From Verrucomicrobiota bacterium (GTDB taxonomy: Bacteria > Verrucomicrobiota > Verrucomicrobiia > Opitutales > Seribacteraceae), in NCBI GenBank assembly GCA_027593365.1, contig JAQCIX010000005.1, positions 1 through 34,308 on the forward strand: DNA of 34,308 nucleotides. Reading direction: 5' to 3'. Numbering within the stretch: position 1 is the first letter of the stretch; every line of letters starts with the position of its first letter. This document shows positions 1 to 7,915 of the stretch, piece after piece. The notes below the pieces were generated by a model. That model did not search any database, was not told the DNA's origin, and saw only the letters and a program-made list of their open reading frames with translations. The position numbers and the translations under genes are program-made.

Positions 1-233
1 ATAATACAAAGTGGTTTAGAAGGATGACGGATTGCTAAATCAATTACTTTCATGCCTGAATCGCCAGGCATCCTTAAATCTGTGAGTACAACTTGAAATT
101 CTTCGTGCTTAAGTGCTTGTGAAGCTTCTTCTGTGTTACTCGCACAAAATATTTCGAATTCATCCTCTAACGCTAACTCAAGCCCCTCTCGAGTATGTGC
201 CTCATCATCAACGATTAACAAATTCTCTTTCAT
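1..233 (-). CDS. Response regulator, receiver domain (3' end outside window)
   Basis: The visible 77 residues (start MKENLLIVDDEAHTREG) are the N-terminal part of a CheY-like receiver domain. The acidic pair D9/D10 would bind magnesium and D52, in the context LTDLRMPG, is the expected phospho-acceptor. The reading frame is open to the window edge, so the output domain is not seen. The LTDLRMPG context is common in NtrC-type regulators, but the effector type is an inference. The ATG at 233 lies 7 bases after the stop of the histidine kinase, so the two are very likely co-transcribed partners. No Shine-Dalgarno sequence precedes the ATG; the leader is nearly all A and T. Confidence 0.9.
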   Translation of the reverse strand, partial: MKENLLIVDDEAHTREGLELALEDEFEIFCASNTEEASQALKHEEFQVVLTDLRMPGDSGMKVIDLAIRHPSKPLCI

Positions 234-240
234 TAATTTT

Positions 241-1428
241 TTATTTTTGTTCCAAATATTGTACTCTAGGCCCTTTTCGAGGAAACTTGAGAGTTACAAT
301 AGTTCCAGAACCATACTTGCTATCAATCCCAACTTCTCCACCATGATTCCGCATAGTACGATGCACGATCATCATGCCAATGCCATTCCCTTGTTTTTTG
401 GTAGTAAAATAAGGCTCAAATACTTTAGATGCGTTTTCTTTTTTAATACCCTCTCCGTAATCAATAATTTGTACTATAATAAATTCATTATCCCAAGAAA
501 TTAGGATTCGAATTTCTGAGTTATCAGGCGTAGCATCAACTGCGTTTCCTATAACATTAAAAAACACTTGTTTAATTTGTTCGGAGTCACCATTAATTAA
601 AGGGTCTTTTGATTTTGATTCTAATTCTATTTTTATTTTCTTTCCGCTTAATTCTCGCTCTTTTAAATGCAAAATTTCTTCGATGATAGATAGTAGATTC
701 AATTCCTTAAAATCAGGAGTTGAAGGGCGTATTGCCTTGAGAAAATGTACAATAATAGAATCCAGCCTATCGACTTCCTTAGTGCATGACTGGAGAGACT
801 TTTCGATCTTTATTCTAACATTGGCAGGTAAATCTGCTTTCTTCAATGTTCTCTGGAGAACCTGTAGATGGATGTTTACTGAATTTAAAGGGTTTCCTAA
901 TTCGTGAGCCACACCTGCGGCTAAATCCATAATACTGGAAACCTTCTCGTTTTCGATTTGCTCTTCAACATGAGTTTTTTCTTCGGTTATATCGCTAAGA
1001 ACAACGGCAAGCCCAGCATCTTGCGTGGAAGACTTTTCGCTTATTGTACCCTCGATGGGCACTGCATAGATTCTTAGGTATCTTTTTTCTGGATAGTTAA
1101 TTAAAACTTCCCGAACAATCACCTCTGGTCGAATATCGTCAGAAAATCGATCTATACCCAATGACTTAGCAAGGTCTGGAGCAGCCCGGAGTAGAGAAAC
1201 TTTATCACCTAATTCAGACTTTAATCCAATTAACTTTCTGCCTTGCTGATTAGAATAGGTTATAAAACCGTTACGATCCAATACAAGAATCCCGTCCCTG
1301 ATTACATCAAAGACTGTCTCCAATAATTTACGTTCACGTGCTAACCTTTGAACCAAGTTACTGAGATTTACCTCATCCAGGTCCTCCAATTTACCGAGAA
1401 CTCTGTCTAGTGGGCTTTTTCTAGCCAT
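241..1428 (-). CDS. Soluble PAS-domain sensor histidine kinase
   Basis: A 395-residue two-component sensor kinase. Residues about 30-150 look like a PAS domain (DGILVLDRNGFITYSN), ending in the typical link LSDITEEK. A HisKA dimerisation domain follows with H175 in the H-box AAGVAHELGNPLNSV. The HATPase_c domain has an N-box (VFFNVIGNAVDAT, 288-300), G1 box DYGEGI (323-328), F-box (FEPYFTT) and G2 box GNGIGM (347-352). There is no signal peptide or membrane segment, so it should sense a cytoplasmic cue, as NtrB-like kinases do. I chose the ATG at 1428; an in-frame GTG at 1470 would add 14 residues unlike a domain start. The ATG lies 22 bases inside the end of coaB, which suggests translational coupling. 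The likely partner is the response regulator downstream. The signal is unknown. Confidence 0.93.
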   Translation of the reverse strand: MARKSPLDRVLGKLEDLDEVNLSNLVQRLARERKLLETVFDVIRDGILVLDRNGFITYSNQQGRKLIGLKSELGDKVSLLRAAPDLAKSLGIDRFSDDIRPEVIVREVLINYPEKRYLRIYAVPIEGTISEKSSTQDAGLAVVLSDITEEKTHVEEQIENEKVSSIMDLAAGVAHELGNPLNSVNIHLQVLQRTLKKADLPANVRIKIEKSLQSCTKEVDRLDSIIVHFLKAIRPSTPDFKELNLLSIIEEILHLKERELSGKKIKIELESKSKDPLINGDSEQIKQVFFNVIGNAVDATPDNSEIRILISWDNEFIIVQIIDYGEGIKKENASKVFEPYFTTKKQGNGIGMMIVHRTMRNHGGEVGIDSKYGSGTIVTLKFPRKGPRVQYLEQK

Positions 1429-2087
1429 GCTGGATAAATGGCATCCATAATTTCTTTTGCAATAATACACTTATCTGCAAGGCAAATATGAAGAAAATCG
1501 CCCTTAGAACCGATTAGAAAAACTTCGTTCTTGTCCGAAGAAAAACCAATGTCTTTATTCGAAATATCATTTGCTACAATCCAATCTAAGTTCTTATCAT
1601 TTAGTTTTCTGGTAGCTGACTCGACTACATCGTGAGATTCAGCTGCAAAACCTACAAGTACTTGATCCGGTCTTTTTTTCGATCCTAAAGAAATAAGTAT
1701 ATCTGGATTCTTAATTAAATTTAGACTCTCTGGAAACTGATCTTTATGAATTTTTTCATCACTTTTAAGGACTGCTCTATGATCTGATACTGCAGCACTC
1801 ATAATGATTATATCTGCTTGGTCGAAGTATGAATCCATTGCTTCCTTCATTTCTAAGGCTGTCTCTACCTCCATGACTGTTACGCCATCTGGTCTGGATA
1901 ACTGGGTGGGACCCGTCACTAAAGTCACTATCATTCCTTGTTCTTCAGCAGCACGAGCTAGAGCAAAACCCATCTTTCCAGATGATGGATTTGAAATAAA
2001 CCTCACAGGATCAATCCATTCACGTGTTGGCCCAGCAGAAATTAAGCAATGCAATGGAAGTTTTTTAGTCAAGATTGATGGCGACAA
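1407..2087 (-). CDS. coaB: Phosphopantothenate--cysteine ligase (stand-alone CoaB)
   Basis: This enzyme joins 4'-phosphopantothenate to cysteine with a nucleotide triphosphate, the second step of CoA synthesis from pantothenate. The CoaB signature is clear: SAGPTREWIDPVRF and SNPSSGKMG at residues 17-40, AAVSDHR at 98-104 followed by EKIHK, where the family's catalytic lysine lies, and GFAAE at 146-150. The protein has 226 residues and lacks the N-terminal flavin-dependent CoaC decarboxylase domain that most bacteria fuse to CoaB, so CoaC must be encoded elsewhere. No ATG or GTG precedes the signature; an upstream TAA limits the frame and the only plausible starts are TTG codons, the first at 2087. 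It is transcribed away from the membrane-protein gene across a 31-bp gap and overlaps the kinase gene downstream. Confidence 0.9.
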   Translation of the reverse strand: MSPSILTKKLPLHCLISAGPTREWIDPVRFISNPSSGKMGFALARAAEEQGMIVTLVTGPTQLSRPDGVTVMEVETALEMKEAMDSYFDQADIIIMSAAVSDHRAVLKSDEKIHKDQFPESLNLIKNPDILISLGSKKRPDQVLVGFAAESHDVVESATRKLNDKNLDWIVANDISNKDIGFSSDKNEVFLIGSKGDFLHICLADKCIIAKEIMDAIYPAWLEKAH

Positions 2088-2099
2088 ATAGGAGGGATC

Positions 2100-2126
2100 A
2101 TGATTCCATATTTAACGCATGAATGA
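2100..2126 (+). other. Possible 8-codon leader ORF before the membrane-protein gene
   Basis: An ATG at 2100 opens the short frame MIPYLTHE, ending in TGA at 2124-2126. Its start is preceded by GGAGGG (2091-2096), one of the few Shine-Dalgarno-like sequences in the window. The ATG of the downstream gene (2119-2121) lies inside this frame, so ribosomes ending at 2126 could reinitiate. The Shine-Dalgarno spacing to 2100 is short (about 4 bases) and to 2119 too long (over 20 bases). Function is inference only. Confidence 0.25.
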
Positions 2127-2898
2127 AAGCACTCAATCTACCAATTCTAATTTAAGAGAAAATCTTTGGGTGAATATGTTTTTCAACCTATTACTCCCAA
2201 TTTTGATTCTTAAAAAAGGGGACGAATGGTTCGGAGATTTCATTGGTGATTTAACTCTTACACCAAGCGATAGCTCGCTTGTTGCTTCGATTCTTCTAGG
2301 AACTGCCGTATTATTCCCAGTTGGATATGGTGTATATGATTTTATAAGAAGAAAGAAATATAATGTCTTAAGTATTCTAGGTGCTGTTAGCACACTTTTA
2401 ACAGGTGGAATTGGGCTGGTTCCCGGAGGCTCTGTTTCGATGTATGCACTTAAAGAAGCTGCTCTACCTGCATTGATTGGAATCCTCATTGTAGCTACTC
2501 TTAAAACTAAAAATCCTTTGGTTAAAATGTTTTTATTTAATCCAGACATTTTTGATGTGGATAAAATAAGACACCACTTAGAGATGTATAACTCTGAAAA
2601 AGCTTTCGATCGGCTGCTTGCTCAATGTACTTGGCTTCTGGTAGGCACATTTGGGGTTAGCTCCATACTCAATTACATACTCGCTAGGATCATTGTAGTG
2701 ACGGAACCTTTTCATAATATGGCTGCCTTTAACGATGAGATTGGGGTGATGATGATGTGGAGCTTTCCTGTTATCAGCCTACCCTGCATGCTAGCCAGCA
2801 TTTATGCATTTTTGAAGATAACGAAGGGTATTCATTCCCTTACCGGGTTAACTCTTGAAGATATTACTAAAGTGGCACGCCCGAGTGCGAGACCCTAA
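2119..2898 (+). CDS. VC0807-like multi-pass membrane protein
   Basis: A 259-residue integral membrane protein of unknown function, the only plus-strand gene here. Hydrophobic segments lie at about 17-31, 53-72, 83-103, 112-130, 170-192 and 210-232, so roughly six membrane spans. The pattern PVGYGVYDFIRRKK, then LTGGIGL, KEAALPALIG and a closing GLTLED matches my memory of the VC0807 family; no reaction or substrate is established for it. The ATG at 2119 is the only in-frame start near the expected N-terminus, because a TAA lies two codons upstream. It is transcribed away from coaB and converges with gltA, leaving 45 bases between stops. The family name is a recollection, not a search result. 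Confidence 0.8.
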   Translation: MNESTQSTNSNLRENLWVNMFFNLLLPILILKKGDEWFGDFIGDLTLTPSDSSLVASILLGTAVLFPVGYGVYDFIRRKKYNVLSILGAVSTLLTGGIGLVPGGSVSMYALKEAALPALIGILIVATLKTKNPLVKMFLFNPDIFDVDKIRHHLEMYNSEKAFDRLLAQCTWLLVGTFGVSSILNYILARIIVVTEPFHNMAAFNDEIGVMMMWSFPVISLPCMLASIYAFLKITKGIHSLTGLTLEDITKVARPSARP

Positions 2899-2943
2899 GC
2901 AAATATGAATGCAGTCCTACTCGAGGCTATCGGCCTGGCAGTT
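2899..2943. terminator. Convergent gap, possible weak shared terminator
   Basis: This 45-base gap separates two converging stop codons. It contains a short stem, AGGC-TATCG-GCCT, followed on the plus strand by an interrupted T-rich run that extends into the end of gltA. The stem is only 4 base pairs, so a real intrinsic terminator is doubtful. Confidence 0.2.
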
Positions 2944-4227
2944 TTATCTGTTTTCGACTGAGATGTAGGACCTTAGGTTTGAACCCTGATAAATTTGCCT
3001 AGGACGGTGAATTTTCTTACCTGTCTGGGCAATTTCCTTCCAATGGGCTAACCAGCCCGGAGCTCGCCCAATCGCAAATAAGACTGTAAATGTATTCGTG
3101 GGAAATCCTAATGCTTGCAAAATAATTCCGCTGTAAAAATCAACATTTGGATAAAGCTTGCGATCGATAAAATAGGGGTCCTGTAATGCCACCTCTTCCA
3201 ATCGACGAGCAATATCGAGAATAGGACTGGAAACACCAAGAGCTGCAAGTGCCTTATCACAGGCAGACTTTAAGATTTTGGCCCTAGGATCATAATTTCT
3301 GTAAACTCGATGCCCAAAACCCATAAGGCGAGACTTTCCTTCTTTTGCAGATTGAATAAATTTACTTCCATCATCCCCTGAGCCATGGATGTCATTGAGC
3401 ATATTAATGACTGCCATGTTAGCTCCACCATGCAAAGGTCCCCAAAGTGCAGATACTGCCCCAGCAAGTGAAGCAAATGGGTTGGCCCCTCCCGACGCAA
3501 TCATTCGGCATGTGGAAGTGGAGCAATTTTGTTCGTGATCGGCATGAAGAAGAAAAATAAGGTCTAATGCTTTGCTAAGAGCTGGATTGATTGATGCATC
3601 TCCATCTTTTTCGAACATCATTGAAAGAAAATTTTCGCAATAATTAAATGATGCATCAGGTTTTCGAAGGCTTTCTCCGGCTTTCTTCCTGTAATTAGCT
3701 GCCGCAAGAGCAGGAAGAGCAGCAATAATCAATGCGGCTGCATCATCAAAATTGGCAATATCTTGGTTTCGATCATTTGTGCAAAGGTGGGGGCACGCTC
3801 CTCCAAGAGCCTGTAAACCAGCTGCCAATGAACCCATAGGGTGAACAGATGAAGGCATTGCCTGAATCGAGTCCAGCACCTCACTAGGCAAGTTTTGAAA
3901 ACTGGAAACTTTAGATTCAAATGCTGCTAGCTCCTGCGAAGAGGGCAATTCTCCATTCAATAAAAGTAAGCAAACCTCGAGGAAATTCGACTTCTCCGCA
4001 AGTTCAGCAATATCATAACCACGATATCTAAGAATGCCTTTATCCCCGTCAATGAATGTGACTGAGCTTTCGCAGGACCCCGTGTTTCCATATCCGTCAT
4101 CGTAGGTAATTAATCCACTTTCCTTGCGAAGTTGGCGGACATCCAATGCCTTTTCATCTTCTGTGCCAGTTAGGACATTAAGAGGGAAGGTGGTCTCACC
4201 ATAAGTTAGGGATGCAGTATCAGACAT
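2944..4227 (-). CDS. gltA: Citrate synthase
   Basis: Condenses acetyl-CoA with oxaloacetate to citrate, the entry step of the TCA cycle. At 427 residues it matches the long type II (Gram-negative, hexameric) form. The catalytic triad is readable: H266 in GPLHGG, H306 in GFGHRVY and D363 in NVDFYSG, almost the same numbering as in E. coli. HADHEQNCSTSTCR (228-241) and ILRYRGYDI (65-73) are also typical. The start at 4227 fits the usual N-terminus. It follows hisH after 45 bases without an obvious terminator, so it may be the last gene of the guaA-his transcript or have its own promoter in the gap. No Shine-Dalgarno sequence is visible. Confidence 0.97.
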   Translation of the reverse strand: MSDTASLTYGETTFPLNVLTGTEDEKALDVRQLRKESGLITYDDGYGNTGSCESSVTFIDGDKGILRYRGYDIAELAEKSNFLEVCLLLLNGELPSSQELAAFESKVSSFQNLPSEVLDSIQAMPSSVHPMGSLAAGLQALGGACPHLCTNDRNQDIANFDDAAALIIAALPALAAANYRKKAGESLRKPDASFNYCENFLSMMFEKDGDASINPALSKALDLIFLLHADHEQNCSTSTCRMIASGGANPFASLAGAVSALWGPLHGGANMAVINMLNDIHGSGDDGSKFIQSAKEGKSRLMGFGHRVYRNYDPRAKILKSACDKALAALGVSSPILDIARRLEEVALQDPYFIDRKLYPNVDFYSGIILQALGFPTNTFTVLFAIGRAPGWLAHWKEIAQTGKKIHRPRQIYQGSNLRSYISVENR

Positions 4228-4272
4228 TTTCTATTGGGGGTAAAAGAGGGAGAAATATTACTTGTGCCACTT

Positions 4273-4896
4273 CTAGCTAATGTTTTCAAGAAAGTTTCGG
4301 TAAAGCTGAATACCCTTTGACTGGCTTTTTTCAGGATGAAACTGTGTGGCTAGGCAATTAGAATAGGAAATTCCACTAGTGAAGGTTTCACCGTAAGAGG
4401 TATGGAATTTCGTTAGCTTCGGGTCCGTTGTGACCACCTTGTAACTATGTACAAAATAAAATTGGTTTGGCTCATCTAAATTATTAGAAATCCAATGATC
4501 TTTGGGTAAATTCCAATAAACAGCGTTCCATCCCATGTGTGGTATCTTTAATTCAGGGGAAGGGGAGAAACGTCGAACATGGCCCTTGAATAGACCCAAC
4601 CCTGGTAGTTTCCCTTCTTCTGAAGAGTCGAAGAGAACCTGAAGGCCCAAACATATTCCAAAAAATGGACGGTCGTCCTGTATCCAATTTTTAACCAAAA
4701 GGTCTAAACCGGACTGCATTATGCAATTCATACATTGGTCGTAACTTCCTTGCCCAGGGAATACGATCGCATCAATTTCACCAACATCTTCAGGCTTTCG
4801 AATTAAAGAAACGCTTGCGCCCAAATGTTCAAAAGCTTTAACAACGCTTTTTAGATTGCCGGTACCATAATCGATTACCGCTATTCTGCGGGCCAT
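4273..4896 (-). CDS. hisH: Imidazole glycerol phosphate synthase, glutaminase subunit
   Basis: HisH hydrolyses glutamine and channels ammonia to HisF, which makes imidazole glycerol phosphate and AICAR in histidine synthesis. It is a 207-residue class I amidotransferase. The nucleophile C82 lies in FFGICLGLQ; H187 and E189 lie in ATQFHPEKS. The N-terminus AVIDYGTGNLKSV and the PHMGWN motif (119-124) are HisH-specific. The ATG at 4896 is preferred; a GTG directly before it (4899) could add one residue. hisF is not in the window, so the partner is encoded elsewhere. It lies 24 bases after hisB. Confidence 0.96.
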   Translation of the reverse strand: MARRIAVIDYGTGNLKSVVKAFEHLGASVSLIRKPEDVGEIDAIVFPGQGSYDQCMNCIMQSGLDLLVKNWIQDDRPFFGICLGLQVLFDSSEEGKLPGLGLFKGHVRRFSPSPELKIPHMGWNAVYWNLPKDHWISNNLDEPNQFYFVHSYKVVTTDPKLTKFHTSYGETFTSGISYSNCLATQFHPEKSQSKGIQLYRNFLENIS

Positions 4897-4920
4897 CACC
4901 TGAAAAAGAAGTTCTGTAGA

Positions 4921-5523
4921 TCAGGCAGAAAGAGTGCCTTTTGTAGAGGGAACTTCACCATTCAATCGAGGCTCCAAAGTCGTGGCCATATCCAAACACT
5001 TGGCAAGAGACTTAAATATGCCCTCTGCTATGTGATGTGGTTCCTCTCCATGCTCCAACCGAATGTGGAGGTTGCAAGCGACTTCATTGGCAAAGGATTG
5101 GAAAAACTCCTTGAGTAGTTGAATATTAAAGTCGCGAACCATCGAATTTTCAACAGGCACTTTCCAGCAAAGATAAGGGCGGTTTGAAAGATCCACCGCA
5201 GTAGTAACCAATGTCTCATCCATCGGAGCGACAAAAAATCCATATCGCTTAATGCCAGACTTGTCTCCTAATGCTTTTGAAAAAGCCTGCCCCAAAGCAA
5301 TGCCTAAGTCTTCAACCAAGTGGTGATAATCAATTTCTAGGTCTCCTTTTGCATGAATATTCAAATCAAAAAATCCATGCCTGGAAAACAATTGCAGCAT
5401 GTGATCAAGAAAGGGAATGCCGGTGGATATTTCGTTTTTTCCAGAACCTGAAATCAATAAACTCAAGGAAATCTGAGTCTCGCTCGTATTTCTCTCTACC
5501 CTTGTTGCTTCTCTTGTCTCCAT
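4921..5523 (-). CDS. hisB: Imidazoleglycerol-phosphate dehydratase
   Basis: Dehydrates imidazole glycerol phosphate to imidazole acetol phosphate, using two manganese ions. The protein has 200 residues and is the single-function form, without the histidinol-phosphatase domain of E. coli HisB. Metal-binding motifs are present: [12 protein letters not shown] (39-50), YHHLVEDLG (66-74) and [12 protein letters not shown] (157-168). The ATG at 5523 lies 28 bases inside hisC, and no other start precedes the conserved region, so overlap-coupled translation is likely. The product passes to HisC, encoded just upstream. Confidence 0.97.
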   Translation of the reverse strand: METREATRVERNTSETQISLSLLISGSGKNEISTGIPFLDHMLQLFSRHGFFDLNIHAKGDLEIDYHHLVEDLGIALGQAFSKALGDKSGIKRYGFFVAPMDETLVTTAVDLSNRPYLCWKVPVENSMVRDFNIQLLKEFFQSFANEVACNLHIRLEHGEEPHHIAEGIFKSLAKCLDMATTLEPRLNGEVPSTKGTLSA

Positions 5524-6596
5524 GACTTTATTGAATTTATTAGAATAGACATCTCAGATGGCTTGCCAATACTGATTCTTAAAAACGAGCTTGTTTGAGG
5601 ATGCTTGGGGAAATATCGGACCAAAATATTATTTTCAGCTAAATACTCAAACAGGGAAAGGGCGACTTCAGGCCCAACCTTTTCTTCCGAACTTTTAGGT
5701 TGAACAAAAATAAAGTTGGCAGAGGAAGTTATATGAAGCCAACCAAAGTCGTCAAATTGGGAGGCGACCAGGTTTCTTTGCTCGATAACTTTTTCCAAGC
5801 ACTCTTGAAAGTATTTTCGGTCTCGAAGGGCTGCTAGTGCACCGGCCTGAGCAAGACGGTCCAAATTATAGACCTCACGAACCTTGTCTAACTCGCTAAT
5901 CACCCTCGCGGGACCTAGACCATAGCCCACTCTTAGCCCAGCGAGTGAATAAGATTTGGAAAAGGTACGGGTAATTAATACGTTATCAAAATCACTGAGT
6001 AGGGAAACTGCATTTTCAGAAGCAAAGTCGGCATAAGCCTCATCAATTACTAAAAGACCTGAAAATTTTTGTGCCACAAGGGATAATTGTTTTCTAGAAT
6101 AGAGCCTTCCACTTGGAGCATGCGGACTGGTTAAAAAAAATAGGTTGGCTCCACAAGTCGCCACCTTCTCTGGCTCAATTGAAAATTGGTCATCTGAAAA
6201 AGGTATTCTGATCAGTTCACTTCCCTGAACACCCGCAAGCACTTCATACAAAGAATAACTTGGCTCAAACATTCCTATCTTCAGCTTCTCGTCTGCATAG
6301 GTTCGCACGCAAAGATTCAGAATATCATCCGATCCATTGCCAATGATTACCTGATTTGGGTCAAGGGCATGCAACTGGGCAATTTCTTCACGCAAAGCTA
6401 CGGAAGGCGGGCTCGGATAAAGATTAAGATTCGGTATTTCACTTAAAATGGCATCCGTAAGGGTGGAGCTGGGGGGGTAGGGGTTTTCATTGGTATTTAA
6501 CTTTATGACCGAACCCTGAGTTTTCGGCTGCTCTCCAGGCAGGTAAGCAGAATGACAACGGAGCCTATTGCTTGTCTGCAATGAGCCCACTCTCAT
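5496..6596 (-). CDS. hisC: Histidinol-phosphate aminotransferase
   Basis: A PLP enzyme of the class I/II aminotransferase fold that converts imidazole acetol phosphate to histidinol phosphate with glutamate. It has 366 residues. K214 in [18 protein letters not shown] should form the Schiff base, and D185 in VIDEAYADF should contact the pyridine nitrogen. The [11 protein letters not shown] motif (33-43) and YPSPPS follow family pattern. The usual PN-x-PTG loop reads SPHAPSG (157-163), a modest deviation. The ATG at 6596 shares one base with the hisD stop (TGATG), a classic coupled junction; a TTG one codon upstream is less likely. Confidence 0.96.
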   Translation of the reverse strand: MRVGSLQTSNRLRCHSAYLPGEQPKTQGSVIKLNTNENPYPPSSTLTDAILSEIPNLNLYPSPPSVALREEIAQLHALDPNQVIIGNGSDDILNLCVRTYADEKLKIGMFEPSYSLYEVLAGVQGSELIRIPFSDDQFSIEPEKVATCGANLFFLTSPHAPSGRLYSRKQLSLVAQKFSGLLVIDEAYADFASENAVSLLSDFDNVLITRTFSKSYSLAGLRVGYGLGPARVISELDKVREVYNLDRLAQAGALAALRDRKYFQECLEKVIEQRNLVASQFDDFGWLHITSSANFIFVQPKSSEEKVGPEVALSLFEYLAENNILVRYFPKHPQTSSFLRISIGKPSEMSILINSIKSWRQEKQQG

Positions 6597-7912
6597 CAAC
6601 TGGGAAAATTTTCCAACCTCAGACGAAGCTGATGGGCATTTCCATGACCATCCAGTCTTTCCATTTTAGAAAATTCTTCGATTACAGATGCTGCGGTCTG
6701 ACAAGACTGTATATCATAGCGAATAACACTGCTACGACGGAGAAAATCTTGCAGGCGTAAACCAGAGGAAAATCTGGCTGACCGGCCAGTAGGCAAAACA
6801 TGGCTTGGTCCAGCGGCAAAATCTCCTAAAGAGGTGGATGTATGGTGCCCAACAAGAAAAGCACCAGCCGTAGTAATTTTTTTTAGGTAAAAATCGCAAG
6901 CATCTTCTGAAACCTGTAATTCCAAATGCTCAGGAGCGATGTAATTCGCCACCTCCGCTAATCTTAGCTTATTGGGAAGATGGATAGCAAAAAAGCCACT
7001 GCCCAACACAGACCGAATCGATGCAGCATGGGATAATTCACCCAACTGTTTGTTCATTTCTTCTAAGACAGGGTTAAATAATTCCTTATCTTGAAAAAGA
7101 AAATAAACTTTTTCCTTACCTGAACCGTGTTCAGCCTGAGCCAAAAGGGCCGCCGACACGAAACTCGGTTGTGCCGTCTTGTCGGCGATGACCATTACTT
7201 CGCTTGGTCCCGGTAGCAAATCGACTCCTACCTTTCCAAATACCTGCCTTTTAGCTTCATTTACATAGGCATTACCTGGACCAAAAATCTTATCAACCGA
7301 ACGAATCCTCTCGGTACCATATGCAAGAGCTCCTATCGCCTGGGCTCCTCCAACTTTGTAAATTTCATTTACTCCAAGCAATTGAAGAGCAGCCAAAAGG
7401 TGGGATGATACCTTGCCTAATCGATCTGGTGGAGTAACCACTACAATTTCTGGTACCCTAGCTACTTTCGCTAGGGTTACTGTCATGATAACGGTCGAAA
7501 CCAAAGGGACATTACCTCCAGGAACATAAATACCAACACGTTGGATAGGATAGTATTTTTCTCCCACCATACCGCCATGGCCATTGGGCTGTAACCAGTC
7601 CTCTGGATGGCTCTGTTGATGAAAGTGAGAAACATTGGTAATGGCTTCTTTTAAGGCCTCGGATTCCGCAGGGGATATTGACAGAAGAGATGCTTCTAAC
7701 TCTTCTTTGGATACAATCAACTCAGATGGTTCCAATGAAACCCCATCAAATAGCAAGGTTTTCTCCTGAATCGCCGCATCCCCATGTGCATCAATATCAG
7801 CGAGAATACTGAATACGGTATCGCTGATAACCGAATCAGCTCCCGCGGAGGGTATGAATTGTTCTAGTTTGGACAGTAGTTGGGCACTGTCTTCTTCATA
7901 GGAAAAATTCAT
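6596..7912 (-). CDS. hisD: Histidinol dehydrogenase
   Basis: Zinc enzyme that oxidises L-histidinol to L-histidine in two NAD-dependent steps, the end of the pathway. It has 438 residues. Expected metal ligands are Q259 and H262 in AQAEHGSG, D364 in SLGDFAAG and H423 in DGHGNAH; the catalytic pair E328/H329 lies in APEHLEL. The signature around DLLPGPSEVMVIAD (231-244) is intact. The ATG at 7912 lies 3 bases after the guaA stop, so hisD is in the guaA transcript. It is the first his gene of the run, although its product acts last. Confidence 0.97.
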   Translation of the reverse strand: MNFSYEEDSAQLLSKLEQFIPSAGADSVISDTVFSILADIDAHGDAAIQEKTLLFDGVSLEPSELIVSKEELEASLLSISPAESEALKEAITNVSHFHQQSHPEDWLQPNGHGGMVGEKYYPIQRVGIYVPGGNVPLVSTVIMTVTLAKVARVPEIVVVTPPDRLGKVSSHLLAALQLLGVNEIYKVGGAQAIGALAYGTERIRSVDKIFGPGNAYVNEAKRQVFGKVGVDLLPGPSEVMVIADKTAQPSFVSAALLAQAEHGSGKEKVYFLFQDKELFNPVLEEMNKQLGELSHAASIRSVLGSGFFAIHLPNKLRLAEVANYIAPEHLELQVSEDACDFYLKKITTAGAFLVGHHTSTSLGDFAAGPSHVLPTGRSARFSSGLRLQDFLRRSSVIRYDIQSCQTAASVIEEFSKMERLDGHGNAHQLRLRLENFPS

Positions 7913-7915
7913 GCC

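Noticed and set aside
1429-1470. GTG start for the histidine kinase adding 14 residues
   Set aside because: The added segment lies deep in coaB and is rich in Cys and His, unlike a coil leading into a PAS domain; the ATG at 1428 is simpler.
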